Below, piece after piece: positions 46,946 through 59,464 of a stretch of DNA of 64,000 nucleotides (its first letter is position 1; the number at the start of each line of letters is the position of its first letter). A model generated the notes under the pieces. The model was given only the letters and a program-made list of their open reading frames with translations, made no database searches and had not been told where the DNA came from. Both the position numbers and the translations under genes were made by a program. The stretch is from Pestalotiopsis fici W106-1 (lineage: Eukaryota; Ascomycota; Sordariomycetes; Amphisphaeriales; Sporocadaceae): NCBI RefSeq assembly GCF_000516985.1, contig NW_006917093.1, positions 5,117,013 through 5,181,012 on the forward strand, given 5' to 3'.

Positions 46946-48041
46946 ATTTCAAATATCACATAGGGCCAGTCCCAAATCTTGGTAGGCTTGCCACGTGAGC
47001 GAGCCACTCTTGTTTGAAGGTTCGACGCCACCCAGCGCACTGTTTAATCTGGTTATGACCACAACTGCGCAGCGTCTATTGTGGAAGCCAATCGATGAAT
47101 AATGATTTATACCTACTCCTGCTCTTTGATTGAATAATGCGATGGGCGGCAGCGTTGATTGTAGACATGATGGGGCCAAGCGTGTCTGTGCACGTAAAAT
47201 CAACAAGATCATGAATGATTCAATCCCAAGAGGGGAGGATCTGCATATATTTTATGATAGACCGGGTCTTTTCTCTTACGGCCTGCTAGCAAATTGATCC
47301 TCTTGGAGAAAAGGCAATGAACATTGAAATCCAATATCTGCAATACACAGACAGATAGACCTCGCTGGACGACCCAGCAAAAGAATCAATATGACCGCGC
47401 ACGGACCATAGCCACGGATACAATAAATCGAGTGCCCAATCCCACATCAAAGAAAACATTTCGTTTACTTTCAGAAATGTCTCCTCTTTATCCTTGATTG
47501 GCGCAGCGATAAATCATCACATGGACACACGTAGTCTGAGACAGCAAAGGGCTGTGAGTGATACAAATGGTTTCGATTTAGTGACATTCGAGTTGTCATT
47601 CCTGAAGCCAACGTCACCACCTGACGCCAGCGCAAACGAGATACCCTAATATGCAGCAGAAGGACCATAGTCTTCCGTCGTCCTTCACGGATCCAAGCAC
47701 TGATACCAGCACAAGAAAATGCAGGAAATGAATCAGGAAGTGACAAGAATCGCGAAACCCCGAATGCATTAACCAAGCCCTACGCAATCATCATGCTCAT
47801 GCCTCATCAGTGTCCAATGCCATGAGCAGCAACCCAAACCAGAAAAAGGAGGTGCCACCTCGGTATCATGAAAAAAGGGGGTCTCTATCGTGAAGGATAC
47901 AATAGGCATGTCGCACCGCTAACTCCGCGATATGCCAAGAAGAAATGTACAAAGACAACGCCGTGGTGAATGACCAGCAAGCGAAAGGACTGGCGGACAA
48001 TCTCTCGCGAGCATATTAATATGCCATGTTGCGCGATAAGA
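46946..48041. other. convergent intergenic region
   Basis: 1.1 kb between two converging genes. ORFs below 105 codons only. A tRNA B-box-like string (GGTTCGACGCC at about 47018) lacks a matching stem, see rejected items. Confidence 0.5.
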
Positions 48042-48751
48042 TTAGATGAGCTCGAAGCCATCGTCCTCAACAACCGACGGTTCCTCGGTCAGGGGGACCG
48101 AGCCGCCCTGGCGACGAAGGTTCCGACGAGCCTTTCGGCCCTTCAACGCGTCGCCATTGTTATCCAGTATTTCGTATTCCTTCTCGACGAGCTTTTCCGT
48201 CTCCTTGGTATTGGTTTTGACAAAGACCTCGAGCGACAAGGGCCGGCCGGGCGAGTCCTTTCGGTCAAAGCTGTAAAGGAAACCGTCCGTGACCTGGGGT
48301 TTGCGACTACTCCGGTTCGGTGACGGCAGAAGCTCAATCAGCGAGCGGGAAATGGCCGGATCCATCAGCTCCTCCATGGCGTCGACCTTTGCGCGGGAGT
48401 AGTTTGGCTTTACGTCGTGTACAAACTTGGGCTTTACAATGTTGTGAGAGCGGCCGTGGGAGAAGCTGGCAAAGAGGAAGACGACGTGTCAGTCATCACG
48501 GCAACGTATATTAGGGACAGATGCGCAATCCCTTGCGCGTGGTATACTCACCTATTGTCGAATGAGCGCCCCGGCCGCACCTTGGCACGCTGGCTTTCAC
48601 TTCCACCTACAATTGTCTCGAAATCCATTGTGCTATACTTGCAGCCAGATGATGGGCGAGTGCCGTTGGCCCACTTGGCATACTTTTCCTTTGCTCTCTT
48701 TGGGTCCTGGGCAGCACCTCGGATGTCACGAGTTACCTCAAAGGAAGCCAT
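48042..48751 (-). CDS. small protein of unknown function, charged C-terminus
   Basis: Not recognised. Exons (minus strand): 48751-48552 and 48465-48042; 207 residues; GTGAGT donor, GCCAG acceptor, in-phase join (FDN to SFSHGRSHNIVKPKF). The sequence is hydrophilic with no membrane segment or signal peptide. Segments such as EVTRDIRGAAQDPKRAKEK, DVKPNYSRAKVDAMEELMD and VEKEYEILDNNGDALKGRK look folded and coding; the end has a basic patch (KGRKARRNLRRQ) before an acidic close. Composition is consistent with a nuclear or cytosolic protein. The two-exon structure and open frame support a real gene; function cannot be given. Confidence 0.7.
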
Positions 48752-51700
48752 GTTGAAGAATTCGATGATGGATATTGTGGCAAGTTGGATGTTGTAATCG
48801 TTGGTAGTAGGTACAACACAAAGCAGCCTTCTCAGGTAATGCTATATGTTGTTACTTTGTGCCGGGTTCCTTTCTGAGAACCTGGAGGGTGTGGACGCAA
48901 AGGTGTTTGAACAGAGGCACGGCCGCTGTCCTTGGTAGGTAAAGTGCGTGTAAGCTGATTAAGTATTATGGATCGGTTGGGACAACTAAATTAATAGCTG
49001 GCACAGAGGGAAAGATGAAGAGCAGCCTTAGGACCGGAGTCGGAAGAGTGTGTCAGAGGGATTGCAGTCGGGTCTTTTAGAATGAAAGCCAACAGTTGCA
49101 AAGAGATGACCGAGTCACACCGTTGTCAGGCGCCGGGGAGTCTTGAGCAAGTATGAGGTAAGAGCTGCCTTGTTTCCTTGCAAACAGCAAGGCTAACCAA
49201 GGAGGAGGATTGAAAGATGCGCCTTTGTTCTCTGATAGTCAAGCGATGATTCGTCCGATCGATGCAAGGTCGATACAAGAAAAAAAAAAAGCGTCTTTGT
49301 TTTTTCGAATAATTAAAAGAGAAAAAAGTATGATTGACAAAAAGACAAGAAAGGTCGTCAGTGAATCAGTCGGATCTATTGCTTAGACAGACCGAGTGAC
49401 TCAGATGGAAGGGTCGAGTATGGTAATGTAATGTTAATTCGGTATGTTGGGGGGGGGGGGGGGCGGCCTAAGGTATGCGCAAAGCAAACGGACTAGCGGA
49501 TGCTTGTTCTCAGGTACAAGCTGCCCGTTATCAGTAGTAGCGATAATGCAAGTGTACTGCTGCTGCTGCTAATACTACTACTGGCGGTTCTTCCAGGGGT
49601 GGTGCAGCCAAGACAACGCAGAAAGTCGAACTGATATTCTTTCTCAAAGGACGAGCAAAAGAATAGTCTGATGTAGAATGATTGATAATGTTTGTTTGTT
49701 TTTGTTTACGTGATTGGTAAATGTCCAAATCAAAGAAGAAAAAGAGAAAGGGGAAAATGGAAGGGAGGGCGGCGCAAGGTCATATGGGGACGCTGGCTGG
49801 CAGACGTTGGGACTTTGGGGGAGGACCCTTATCGTGATCGTGTCAGGCTACTGTAAAGGTAATGTAGGTACATGACATTATTTGCACAAGATCTGGGAGA
49901 GAGTGAATCACCGGCCGCCTGCTGGGCATAGCGCGTGGTGATGGCAGAGGTCTGGATTGGGGGTTCGTCACTTGTACAATACATACCTACCTACATTTCA
50001 TGATAACCTAGGTAATTCTTGTACCCATGTATCTACAACTACTACAAGCCAGCTTCCTTCCAACAAGCCTGGCAGCCATTAATGTCTGATAGGTAAAGGG
50101 TGTGTGGACAGACAAAGTGGAACATTGGTACAGTAATGCAATGGGCTGAATGGGCGAGCTATTCAGCTTGACTTGCCCGTGCCATGTACACTACGATAAA
50201 GCTCGGGGCGTGTGGGTTCATTCGATTCCCCGGGATGAGGTGATGATGCATTACAGAGAGGCCGTGTGACTAGTGACGTGCTGCTCCTTGGCTGTTCCCG
50301 GGTCCTCAAGTTGCCAAGTTGGTCGTTGTTGGTCTCGCTCCTTTTCTCCAAATATCGGTACATTGCATCTGGTGGATCGAGGCTCGCCTGCTGATTGCAC
50401 TGCCCTCTGATTAATCCATTTGTTGTTGTGATGATGATACGGCTGAGCAAGGCGGCTTGTACACACGGTGCAATTCCTCGCTCCCCAAGCTCCCGTCAGC
50501 GCTTGTTAGTGCGTGATGCCATCAGACGATAGCCCGGGGATCCAGCTGCCTCGCCCCTGTTGACAAAGCTACATCATCCTCTTCTATCTTCTCACTCTCA
50601 TTTCACCCGCTCAACTTGTTGCAACTGGCGTTCCCCGTACCTCAGCTTGTTGTCTGGAGATTCCATATCGACAACATTATTAATACACTATAGAAACAAC
50701 ACAGACCTCTAAACCCCAAAGACCTGAGGAACACAACACAGCCGAAACAGTTGCATCGAGCCAGCGAGTCCAAGCTTCATTTCCCCCACACTTTGTACTA
50801 TGTATGTGCTAGACTAGTCTATCTCATGCTATACAGTGCTACGTTTTAGGTAACTGGACTGAGCTCTGATTAGTCCCGTCCTTGTTTACGTGTTGACCTG
50901 TCCTTTCTCCTGAAAGGCTGCATGCATGCATCTCTCTGGTCCATGGTAGCTCATCGGGAAACATCGGACAAGAGAAATGAGACCTTTATAACGTAAATCG
51001 GCTGCTATCTCCCCTTGACGCCAAGACGGCGAAAACAAATGGACGGTCGTGACCAGCAAGTCTGATTCGGCGGTTAGGTGTGTGTAGTATACTTGCCAAA
51101 TGCTACCCCTCGCACACCCCTCCATCACGTTATCGAGGTCACCCCCCTTCTAACGTCCACGATAAGCCACGGCGTATCACAGCTCCCATGTGCCTCGGGG
51201 TCCGGCTTCCAGGCAGCTGAGACACGCGAATTGCACAGTAATCTGCTTGTCACGGTTGGCTTCCACGGCTTCCACGGCTGCCTTGAATGTCTTCGGATGT
51301 CCTATTCTGGACTATCCCACATATGGGGTATATATGTGACTCGCCCGGCCGGAGTCATAGAACGTGCATACATGCATTCAAGCTCTTATCACGCAGGATT
51401 CGCTAACCGGGCTGAGGGGTGGTCTTGGAGCTCTTGGTCCTTCCTGTTTGTTTCCCGAGGGCAGCAACTCGCCTATGTATTCATAACCGAGCTGGACACC
51501 TTGAGCAAGTGACAAACGGCAAACGCTTTCAATTCTACCAAATATGATCCACTCCATCAATCGCACTCTGGTAACTTCTACGAAAGGAGAGGTATAGTCT
51601 TGCACCGAAAAGGAAATGTTTCTACTAGTTCCATTGGCCTGGAGGTCGCACAAAAAGGTCGATAACCTGCAGATCCCCATGCAGCTAAAGCTTCGACGGC

Positions 51701-52917
51701 AACGTCAAATTCACATGGGATTTCGCAGGCACCTGAGTGGCTCAAGGGATACGAATGGTTGACAGTATACCTTTGAGTACAGCACCCACAACTACCATTT
51801 GTTCTAATTGAGAGCTTGATCAAGTTGATGGTCCACGATCAAACCTATGGACATGGCAATGATCTCATCATGCTGGACTTTTAGATCCTCCAATCATCAT
51901 TGTCCAGATCATACCGTGTGTCTCTTCATTCCCCAGGTTGGAGATCTGAGGGGGCGGGCGCCTGATTGTAGTGCCAGTAAGCTACCTGCATTCAGGTACA
52001 TCGCCCTAAACGTTGGCACCTTACAGTTGCCATGTACCTAAACCTCGGGTACCTTGCCTGAGTGCCACTGGAGGCCCCGATCCGACATCAAATCGTGACT
52101 CTGAAGCATTTGCTCACCTATCAGGTTTAGAAACCCGACAAACAAGAAAATGCATCCCTATTCACCAGCTGGAACTGAGTGAGCATTGTCAAGTATGACG
52201 AAGCGGAAGTCATCTTTATCCGGTTTCTGCTCCCCAAGACACGGTCCCAGATCCTCGTCTCATGCCGCTACTAGGTACTATCTAGGGTTGAAACTGGGAA
52301 CCCGTGACTACATACACAGTAGCATATCTCAGCCTCGATTGGGCATACCCTTGACACCATGGACCGTGGATCCATGGGCCCCCCAGAAGCCCGACTACGT
52401 CACTCTGTCTATGTTTAGATGAAACCGCTGACTGCAAGGCCAGAAACGGCTTGACCGGACGTTTGCTGCTGGAGATACATGCAAATGAGGCGGCATCACA
52501 GCAGCGACCCGAGACAACACGTCCCTGACCTGGATCTTTACCATCTTGCACTAGCCTTGGCACACTGCCGTCGCATGGTGATGCCACGAGTGAGAGGGTT
52601 AAGATCAGTCAGGCCCCAACACCATATGCCTGACCAAGGATATCATCACAAGCAAGCTGGAGGCACACGGCGAAAAGTATGGCCATGGTTCTGAAACCTT
52701 TAGCAACTATCCGACTTGGGTGACGTGAGCATTCAATCTTTACAGCTGAGCTAAGACAAGCATATACAACAAACAGCCCCATGTTCATTAACCTGACTAA
52801 CGCCGAGGTTTACAACAAAAGTTTTGGCGGTACAAATTCACAAGCTTCAAGCTGATAATCCAGTGGCATTCCTAGCAGCCATGCCCGCTGCTGCCCAGGC
52901 CGTGAGGAGATAACTCA
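48752..52917. other. 4.2 kb intergenic desert
   Basis: Longest gene-free stretch. Has A and T runs near 49280, a G15 homopolymer at 49449-49463 and a TGC/TAC-rich stretch near 49556-49580. Scattered frames up to 144 codons (51078-51512) show no recognisable protein. It may hold the hmgA 3' UTR at the right end and an unannotated noncoding transcript; none can be shown. Confidence 0.45.
49449..49463. repeat. 15-nt poly(G) run
   Basis: Fifteen uninterrupted G residues on the plus strand. Either a biological homopolymer or a sequencing-sensitive site. Confidence 0.85.
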
Positions 52918-54320
52918 TCAGATTTTGGCAGCTCCTCGCGGTTTGGCATCAGCTGGCTTGAAACAGGCTTTCGCCGCCCAGTCGCTCAAGAACAACGGCA
53001 TCTCCGTCTCCAACAGAAAGACGCTGAAGCCGTCCGTCTGCACTTTTTGTGGCGTGGTAGGTCCGTTTGTCGTCTTTTGAAAGTCCTCCTCGGCCGCGCC
53101 ATGAGTCGTCATACTCCCGTGCAACCCTGCGACAAATGGTTTGAATTGCTGGTCACCATTTAGAGGGTGCTTAGGGTGCTGGACCGACACAATTGGCGCA
53201 TAGAATTCGTTCATGGTGTTTCGGTGGAAATAGGGGAGCCACAAGGTGTCTTCCCCAACCATCCAGCGCGGCGGGATGACGGCAAAGTCGACGACATTCA
53301 CGCCGGGTTCTCTATACGATGGCGCCGTGAGCACCGTAAACAGACTCGGGTCGTGTTCATCAAAGAGTAGGTTGCCCATGGGACAGTAGCGACCGAGATC
53401 GTATTTGTACGGGTAGTTTGTTCCGTGCCAGGCAGCGACATCGAAGACGGTATGGTCCTGCTTTGCTTCCCACAGGCGTCCGGCTTGACGCGAGATGATG
53501 CTCCATGTCGCATCATTTGCCACCGCTGTCCCTTTCTCGAGTTTGCCATCGAGAAACGCCTTTGGAACCTGAAAATCCCGTATGTTGGCCAGCCCAGTCG
53601 AGCCTATGGGACCAAGTTCAGGCAGACGAAAGTGGCCTTGGAAAAGCTCACAAATATAACCTCTCGCCGGCCCAGCCGGCAAAGTGACGCGGTATCGGAT
53701 GCCCCTTGGGATCACGCATATTTCGTTCTGTCGAACAAGAAGCTTGCCAAGCTCTGTCTGGATATCGAGGGTCCCAGACTGTGGAATGATGAGCACATCG
53801 CCATCGAGCGACGAGAAGGCCGTGTTTGGCTTCATGGGCTGTGCCACGGAGAAGACCCAGATGGCAACGCCCGTCTTGGTGGCTGGATCTCCATTCTGTG
53901 CCAAAAGTTTCTGCGACAACCAATCTGCCTCTGCATCGACGGGGAATTTCGGCCACAGGTATGAGTTTGGCGAGATGACGCTGGGCTTTTTCGGCACGCC
54001 TTCATTCTGGTACGGCACAAATTCTTCGTGCCGAAGCGAGGAGCTCACACGATACATCCATGTCTGTAGGCTATGATCCCGCGGAGCCGTAAAGGAGCTG
54101 CCACTGATCCGTTCAGTCCTCAGACCAAAGGGAGGTTTCTGTGGGCTGTTGTTGACGAGCGGGCTTGCACCGGGAATCGCTTCAGACCTGAATCCACCTC
54201 TGGATCAGCACTGTCCATTTTAAACGTCAATTGAAGTAGTATAACTCACTGGTGATAGCTTCCAAATCCTTCCAAGTATTCATAAATCTCCTTGACGGCA
54301 AAGTCTGTTACTGGCGCCAT
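52918..54320 (-). CDS. hmgA: Homogentisate 1,2-dioxygenase
   Basis: Cleaves the aromatic ring of homogentisate to maleylacetoacetate in phenylalanine/tyrosine catabolism; loss causes pyomelanin accumulation (alkaptonuria in people). Exons (minus strand): 54320-54250 and 54187-52918; 446 residues, the family's length. The first exon gives MAPVTDFAVKEIYEYLEGFG; the intron splits a Gln codon (ca|g). Family landmarks: NNSPQKPPFGLR, ICVIPRGIRYRV, CELFQGHFRLPELGPIG, DVAAWHGTNYPYKYDL. The iron ligands are visible as H345 and E351 in FHRNTMNEFY and a later His in GLHGSMTTHG (about 380). No hppD, fahA or maiA lies in this window, so the usual tyrosine-degradation cluster is absent here. It is divergent from the barrel-protein gene. 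Confidence 0.96.
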
Positions 54321-54782
54321 TCTGGCATTTATTTCTTCCAAGCTTATTTACTTCGACAGCGAGTCGTAGTATTCAATGAGTGCCGTCGAGAAAACATTTC
54401 CCGGGCTCAGAAATATGCTTTCTCCTCATGATTCCCGCTAGTATTCCCAGCTCGGCCGAATGCCAATCTCTCAGCCATGGTGACATGTCGCCGCGCCCCT
54501 CCCCGCAACTTTACCCCAACTGTCACTTTTCCTCCTGCCTCGGACATCATACCCAGGTAGAGTTCATCCTCGGCACATGCGATCTATTATAAGCTGCAAT
54601 ACATGATATTCTCCGCGTTCTCTGGAGGCGGGGTTCTGCACTACCAAGAACATCTGACTTGGTGGGCAGAGCTCACGTTAATTGTCAATTACCCGACGAT
54701 GAAGTAATGTACAATCGACTTGGACCCTTTTTTTTTTATCATTAATTCAATTGAAGAAAGTACAACTGACCACTGAAACAAT
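54321..54782. promoter_or_regulatory. shared bidirectional promoter of hmgA and the barrel-protein gene
   Basis: 462 bp between divergent start codons. Contains a CT-rich stretch around 54490-54540, and a T10-A tract with ATCATTAATTCAATTG just upstream of the right-hand gene. No binding site can be named. Confidence 0.55.
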
Positions 54783-55788
54783 ATGGGATCTACAGTGACG
54801 CAAATCCACTATCTCACAATCCCCGAGGACAAGCATCTGACTGATGTCAATTCAGACGCCGGCAAGACATGGGCAAAGGCATTGGACGTGCTGGAAGCCC
54901 AATCGGGATTCCATCGTCTATACTGGGGTCGCTCACCTGAGGATGAGACAAAGGTGCAACTTCATGTTGGTAAGCATGGCGCAACAGTTTCCAGTATCCA
55001 TTTCTTCCCAAGATTATTCCATCCTCGTTAAATGTCGAAGTTCCCTAGCATAGGGGACTGGACTTGAGTGAGGGGCTTCTAATGCCGGTGATAGTGAGAG
55101 ATACACTGGCCCAGCACAAGGGCTTCTTGTCCTCGGCAGATTATTCCAAATTCAAAACTCTCTTGGAGCCTCTGCTGCCGTCCTCGTCAACGACCTCGTC
55201 AGATTTTCTAGTCCGGCACGCCCACATCCGGGACTTTACACCCGACCCGCAAGCCCTGGCGCGCGGCGCACCGGTGACGGGCACGGCCATTTACGTATCC
55301 ACGTCGGCGGCGTGGCACGAGGGCGCGTGGCCGCTGTGGACGCACGTTGTGCGCCACGTCGACGGGTGTCTGGGGTGCACGGGCGGCAGCGTCGAGGAGA
55401 CGGTCGACGGCCGCGACGGGTGTTATATCGTCTATGTGGGTTGGGAGAGTATTGGTCACCACGACAATTATCACCATACGGAACATTTTGCCAAGAACAG
55501 GATCATTGTAAGTTGCAACGTTTGTAATGTTTCTTTCCCCCCAAATATGATTCTCGGGAGTATTCCAGAGTGCCATAGTGCCATGGTGCCTTTGAGAAGC
55601 AAGGGGTTATATGAACATGTTCTGATCCGAGTTTTATTCTTTATTAATCACAGGGTAACAAATGCTAACACGTTAATACCCAGTTGAGCAAGGGCAATGA
55701 AGGCTGGCGCGAGTACGGCCACGTCCGTTTTGAGGGAAGTAGAGAAGGGCCGAGAAGTCTGCGATCAAGAGGGAAGGAAAAGCTCTGA
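54783..55788 (+). CDS. dimeric alpha/beta-barrel (ABM-like) protein, unknown substrate
   Basis: Exons: 54783-54969, 55095-55507, 55684-55788; 234 residues. The sequence has the beta-alpha-beta look of the dimeric ferredoxin-like barrel: first unit STVTQIHYLTIPED then HRLYWGRSPEDETKVQLHV, and a second with DGCYIVYVGWESIGHHDNYH and a closing YGHVRFEG strand. Exon 2 is GC-rich and begins at an acceptor GATAG with a CTAAT-like branch 16 nt upstream; this first intron is the least certain join. Exon 3 (LSKGNEGWREYGHVRFEG) was read directly. Such proteins include antibiotic-biosynthesis monooxygenases and heme-degrading or stress-response barrels; none is excluded. The shared promoter with hmgA hints at a role near aromatic catabolism, an inference from position only. 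Confidence 0.65.
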
Positions 55789-56961
55789 TTTGTAAATTGA
55801 TTAATAGATACAGCCAGATGAAATGAGAGAGATTTCAATTGGGGGAACACAAAAAACATGGAAACCCTTCATTCGAACGAAAGATCAACTGAGACGTAAT
55901 TGTCATTGTCACCGAGTCATATTCATAGTTTATACCCTCTGTATCTTGTCGAAATTGCCAAGGCTGGCGACAATGATAGAAGTCCTTAAGTGCACGAATC
56001 GAGAAGCAGTCCTTCTCACATGTACTTCCACTTGTAGATGATTCAACCCGATTATATGACTACTATGGCAGGTCAATGTGAGCGAAATTGCCCACGTTAA
56101 AAACCATTCGCAGTACCGCTGTCGGATCGTCTTATTTCCTAGTGTCTAAATTGCATTGACTTTAATGTCATGTCGAATATGCCGGCAGATCACACCGAGG
56201 CTGGAGTCGTACAGATCTGACAAGGACCGACAAGGCACACTCCTTCGCACGCGACTCGCGCAAAAGCTGCCTGCAAATCCCTACCCTGCGTTTCGTCGCC
56301 AAGGGCCGCAATGTCTGCCTCCTCCGTCAGAGCCTGTTCTGCTGATTTTGACTGGCAGAGGTCTTCCTCTGTCGCCAGCCAATCATCACTGCCAAGCAGC
56401 CACCAACAGGGGGCACGACGAATGTAGGCTCTAGATACTTGCGTGGGGCTGTGAAATGCAATTGCTGCAAGCTATCATTCTCGGGCACCTTTTGGTCAGA
56501 TATGGGCCAACATGGGATTACATGTGATGGCATCAAGGCAACGTCTCGCGCGGGAGGATTAAATCGCGGGCCGTTGTCTATACGCCACCCCCATAGTCAC
56601 AGAGTGTCTACAAAGTAGCATTGTGCCCATGTAGATGCCAACAATTGTTCGTCTTTTGCCATAAGGCTGCTTCTGCACGTCTCTTTATTTAGCTCGATAC
56701 GTAGGTGGTTTTCTGGGTTTTGGCCCCCGGGCCCCTCCAAAATTTGGCCCCCGATACGGCAAAAACGGGTAGGTAGTCGGCACAGTCAGCATGAGCTGAG
56801 AGAATTGGAATGTTGCAGCCATATTTCATTCTTCCATGTCCGTCAATTTAGATCCTCGCGTAATCTTCTTCTCCCCTTTCCGCTTTATTGCAATCAGACT
56901 TATCCGGGACCTGGCTGCTGCCCCCGAGGAGAGACCAGACTCATAACTACCGCGCAGCACC
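55789..56961. other. intergenic region before the rhodopsin-domain gene
   Basis: 1.17 kb without a supportable gene. A GGCCCCCGGGCCCC patch lies near 56722-56740 next to a second GGCCCCCG. Confidence 0.5.
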
Positions 56962-58461
56962 ATGGACGCCGCTCTCCAAGGGCTTTTCCCGCCCGGAACG
57001 GACCTGCGCACCATCCCGGCCGTGCCAGGCCCCGACGGACAAGTACCCAACTTCATAAACCCTCCCACTCTCACCCCGACCATTATTGCTGTTGGCGTCA
57101 TCTCGTCAATCCTGGCCGTTATCTTTGTATGGGGAAGGCTATATGCGAACCGCAACGCGCTTACACTGGCTGACTGTAAAACTTTTCTTTTCTTTTAAAG
57201 TGAAAATTTCCCTAGGTAAAGAGAGTGCAAGTCTGACTGACTATGAGCAGATTTCATGATTTCTTCACTCATGTTTGCTCTAAGCAGTACTGGAGTCACC
57301 ACTTCACGTAAGCCTAATAATAACACTTGGCTTTTGTCGCTTTAAATACTACTAACTTGGAGTTTTTGCTAATTGCGAGAATGTGTTCCTGCAGATAACC
57401 AGTTTAATAGGCACCAATGGGACATACCACTTTGTTGGGTTGATGAGGTATACTTGAAGGTTTGGACTAACGAGTTTTGCCCCGAATACTACCAACTACA
57501 ATCATGACTAACTAGTGTATAGAAAGTATTTGCCCAAACACTACTCAACGGAGCAGCGCTCTGTTTTTCGAAAGCGTCCATTTTTTTCATGTTTCTCCAA
57601 ACATTCTCCGTGTCTCCTGCCATGCGCAAGGCCATATATTTCGGCCTGTTTTATACGTTTTCGCTGTACTTTACTTTCCTCCCCCTCTCATGTTATTTCC
57701 TAGCTCCGCATCCCGGACACCAATGGGCAGAGTTGTTTACCGACGACGGCTCACAGCGTCTGATTCCTTGGGGCGTAGCTCAGGCTGCCTTGTCCATTTT
57801 GTTGCATTTTTACATTTTCATTCTCCCTATCCCCATGATCTCGAGGATTCGACTGCCTTACAAGAAAAGGCTGCAAATAATTGGAATTTTTGCTACGGCG
57901 TTGCTGTAAGTATCGTTCAATATTGACTTGTGCATTATATTGACGTTCTTCTGTCTAGAGCGGTTGTAGCCAGTACGGTCGGGCTTGTCTATCGCATCCG
58001 AGTCCTAGAGCAACTGCCCAACCTTAGTACATGGGAGGGAGCCATCGTTTGTATTTGCCTGTAAGTTATTATCATCACAGGGACTGGCTCTCAATACTCT
58101 CGACCGACGTTGACACATGTTCTTCTGCCCTAGTATCGTCGAATATAACGTCGCCATCATAGTTGGCTGTATGCCTGGCTTTGCGAAATTCTACAATGTT
58201 CACGTTTCGCAATCTTGCGTTTTCAAGTGGCTTGGATGGAGCAATGGAATGTCGTCTGCCCATGACGCCGAGCCCAAGCTGCACCATCCACAAATTCTTA
58301 CATTTGGCTCTCCCAGCCCTAACAATCAAGCACCATACGTCCAAGTGACAGACACTATGCTCCTTGAATCGCAAATATCGTCCTCGGGCACTGTTATTCT
58401 TGATGGGGACGGGAACAAGGAAGGTATCTACCGATCCGTTCATATTATGCAGCATGTTTAG
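56962..58461 (+). CDS. fungal rhodopsin-domain (SAT4/PTH11-like) seven-TM protein, 6 exons
   Basis: Integral membrane protein of the fungal rhodopsin/SAT4 family, often called PTH11-like receptors. Exons: 56962-57175, 57251-57307, 57395-57447, 57523-57905, 57959-58060, 58134-58461; 378 residues, all joins in phase. Head: MDAALQGLFPPGTDL then a hydrophobic segment TPTIIAVGVISSILAVIF. Family landmarks are the WDI motif HQWDIPLCWVDE (exon 3) and NGAALCFSKASIFFMFLQTF. Seven hydrophobic segments follow the usual plan; the tail is Ser/Pro/Gly-rich and cytosolic. There is no N-terminal CFEM cysteine domain, so it is not the canonical Pth11 form. Ligand and G-protein coupling are unknown. The six short exons make it easy to miss by single-frame search. 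Confidence 0.84.
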
Positions 58462-59464
58462 CTAGGCGGTCATGACAAGAAATGACAGAGGCCGAGGCGA
58501 AGGACGGGAATCAAAGACACAACGGCGGGAGTTCAACAGAGGTCATACCATAGAAGAAAAAACAGCATTTTAGACTAAACTCCGATGCGCTCCCGAATGG
58601 CTCATAGCGGTAGCTGTTTGTGTGCAGCCTCCAAATAGGCTACTGGTTGTCCGACAAGGGCTTGAACCACTATCAAGGCTCGGTCGATTTCATCTTGCAT
58701 ACCAGGCTCGGTTAAATAAAGTATCAAAAGCATGAACAGTAATGCAAATCAAGAGAACAATTATTGAAGCATGATGGACTTTTTCAACTGCCTGGGTGGA
58801 AAATGACTGTATGAATGCTTGAGGACGCTTATTCGACAAAGGTTAATGTAAAATTTCATTAAAATGATGATAATGATTTTCTTGTAACCACGATCGACCA
58901 GATGACATCACATAGAATCAAACAATGCCTGAGCTTCTATAGGTATATTTTTATTGGAAATTCATACCTTACTTGATGGCTGTTTGCTGATTGGCCCTGT
59001 CCCCATAACAGTATTCACAAGGTCGGATCAGGCCGAGAGTGGATGTTTACCTAGAGTTGAATACCTTGTGTGTTGATGCCCATAGTCGACTTCGGGACAT
59101 GAAAAACCTGAAATTGATTTTGAGCAGCCGTTTCTCTACATCTGCACAAACGTTTCGACCTGAAAGTCCTTGATTTCGCGTTGCGAAGCCACAAGCTGCA
59201 CGCCAGCCTGCAAGGCCGACCGAAGGGCTGAAAGCTGAACAGAACAGCCCGCATTCGGTAAGCGCTGCGGCAGCTCAAGCGAGTCTCTCGATTTGAGGCA
59301 GCCGACATGCTCTGGTCAAACCTCGCGAGACGCCGACAGTCCACCAGTGAAACATTCATCGGGACAATAACTGCTAGAGCCTAAACCATCAGAATAGTGG
59401 CATCACTTTTATGATTGACACAGTCCAAATACCGCTCGCCTATTTGTGTGTTTGAACATACACC
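58462..59464. other. AT-rich intergenic region before the HET gene
   Basis: 1 kb, AT-rich in its left and middle parts. No gene supported. Confidence 0.5.

Noticed and set aside
47010..47040. tRNA B-box-like string GGTTCGACGCC
   Set aside because: No flanking T-arm stem, A box or acceptor stem could be paired.
50205..50240. GGGTTCATTCGATTCCCC resembling a tRNA T-arm
   Set aside because: The loop is not the GTTCRANNC consensus and no cloverleaf could be drawn.
51078..51512. 144-codon plus-strand frame in the gene desert
   Set aside because: No start context, domain or neighbour support.
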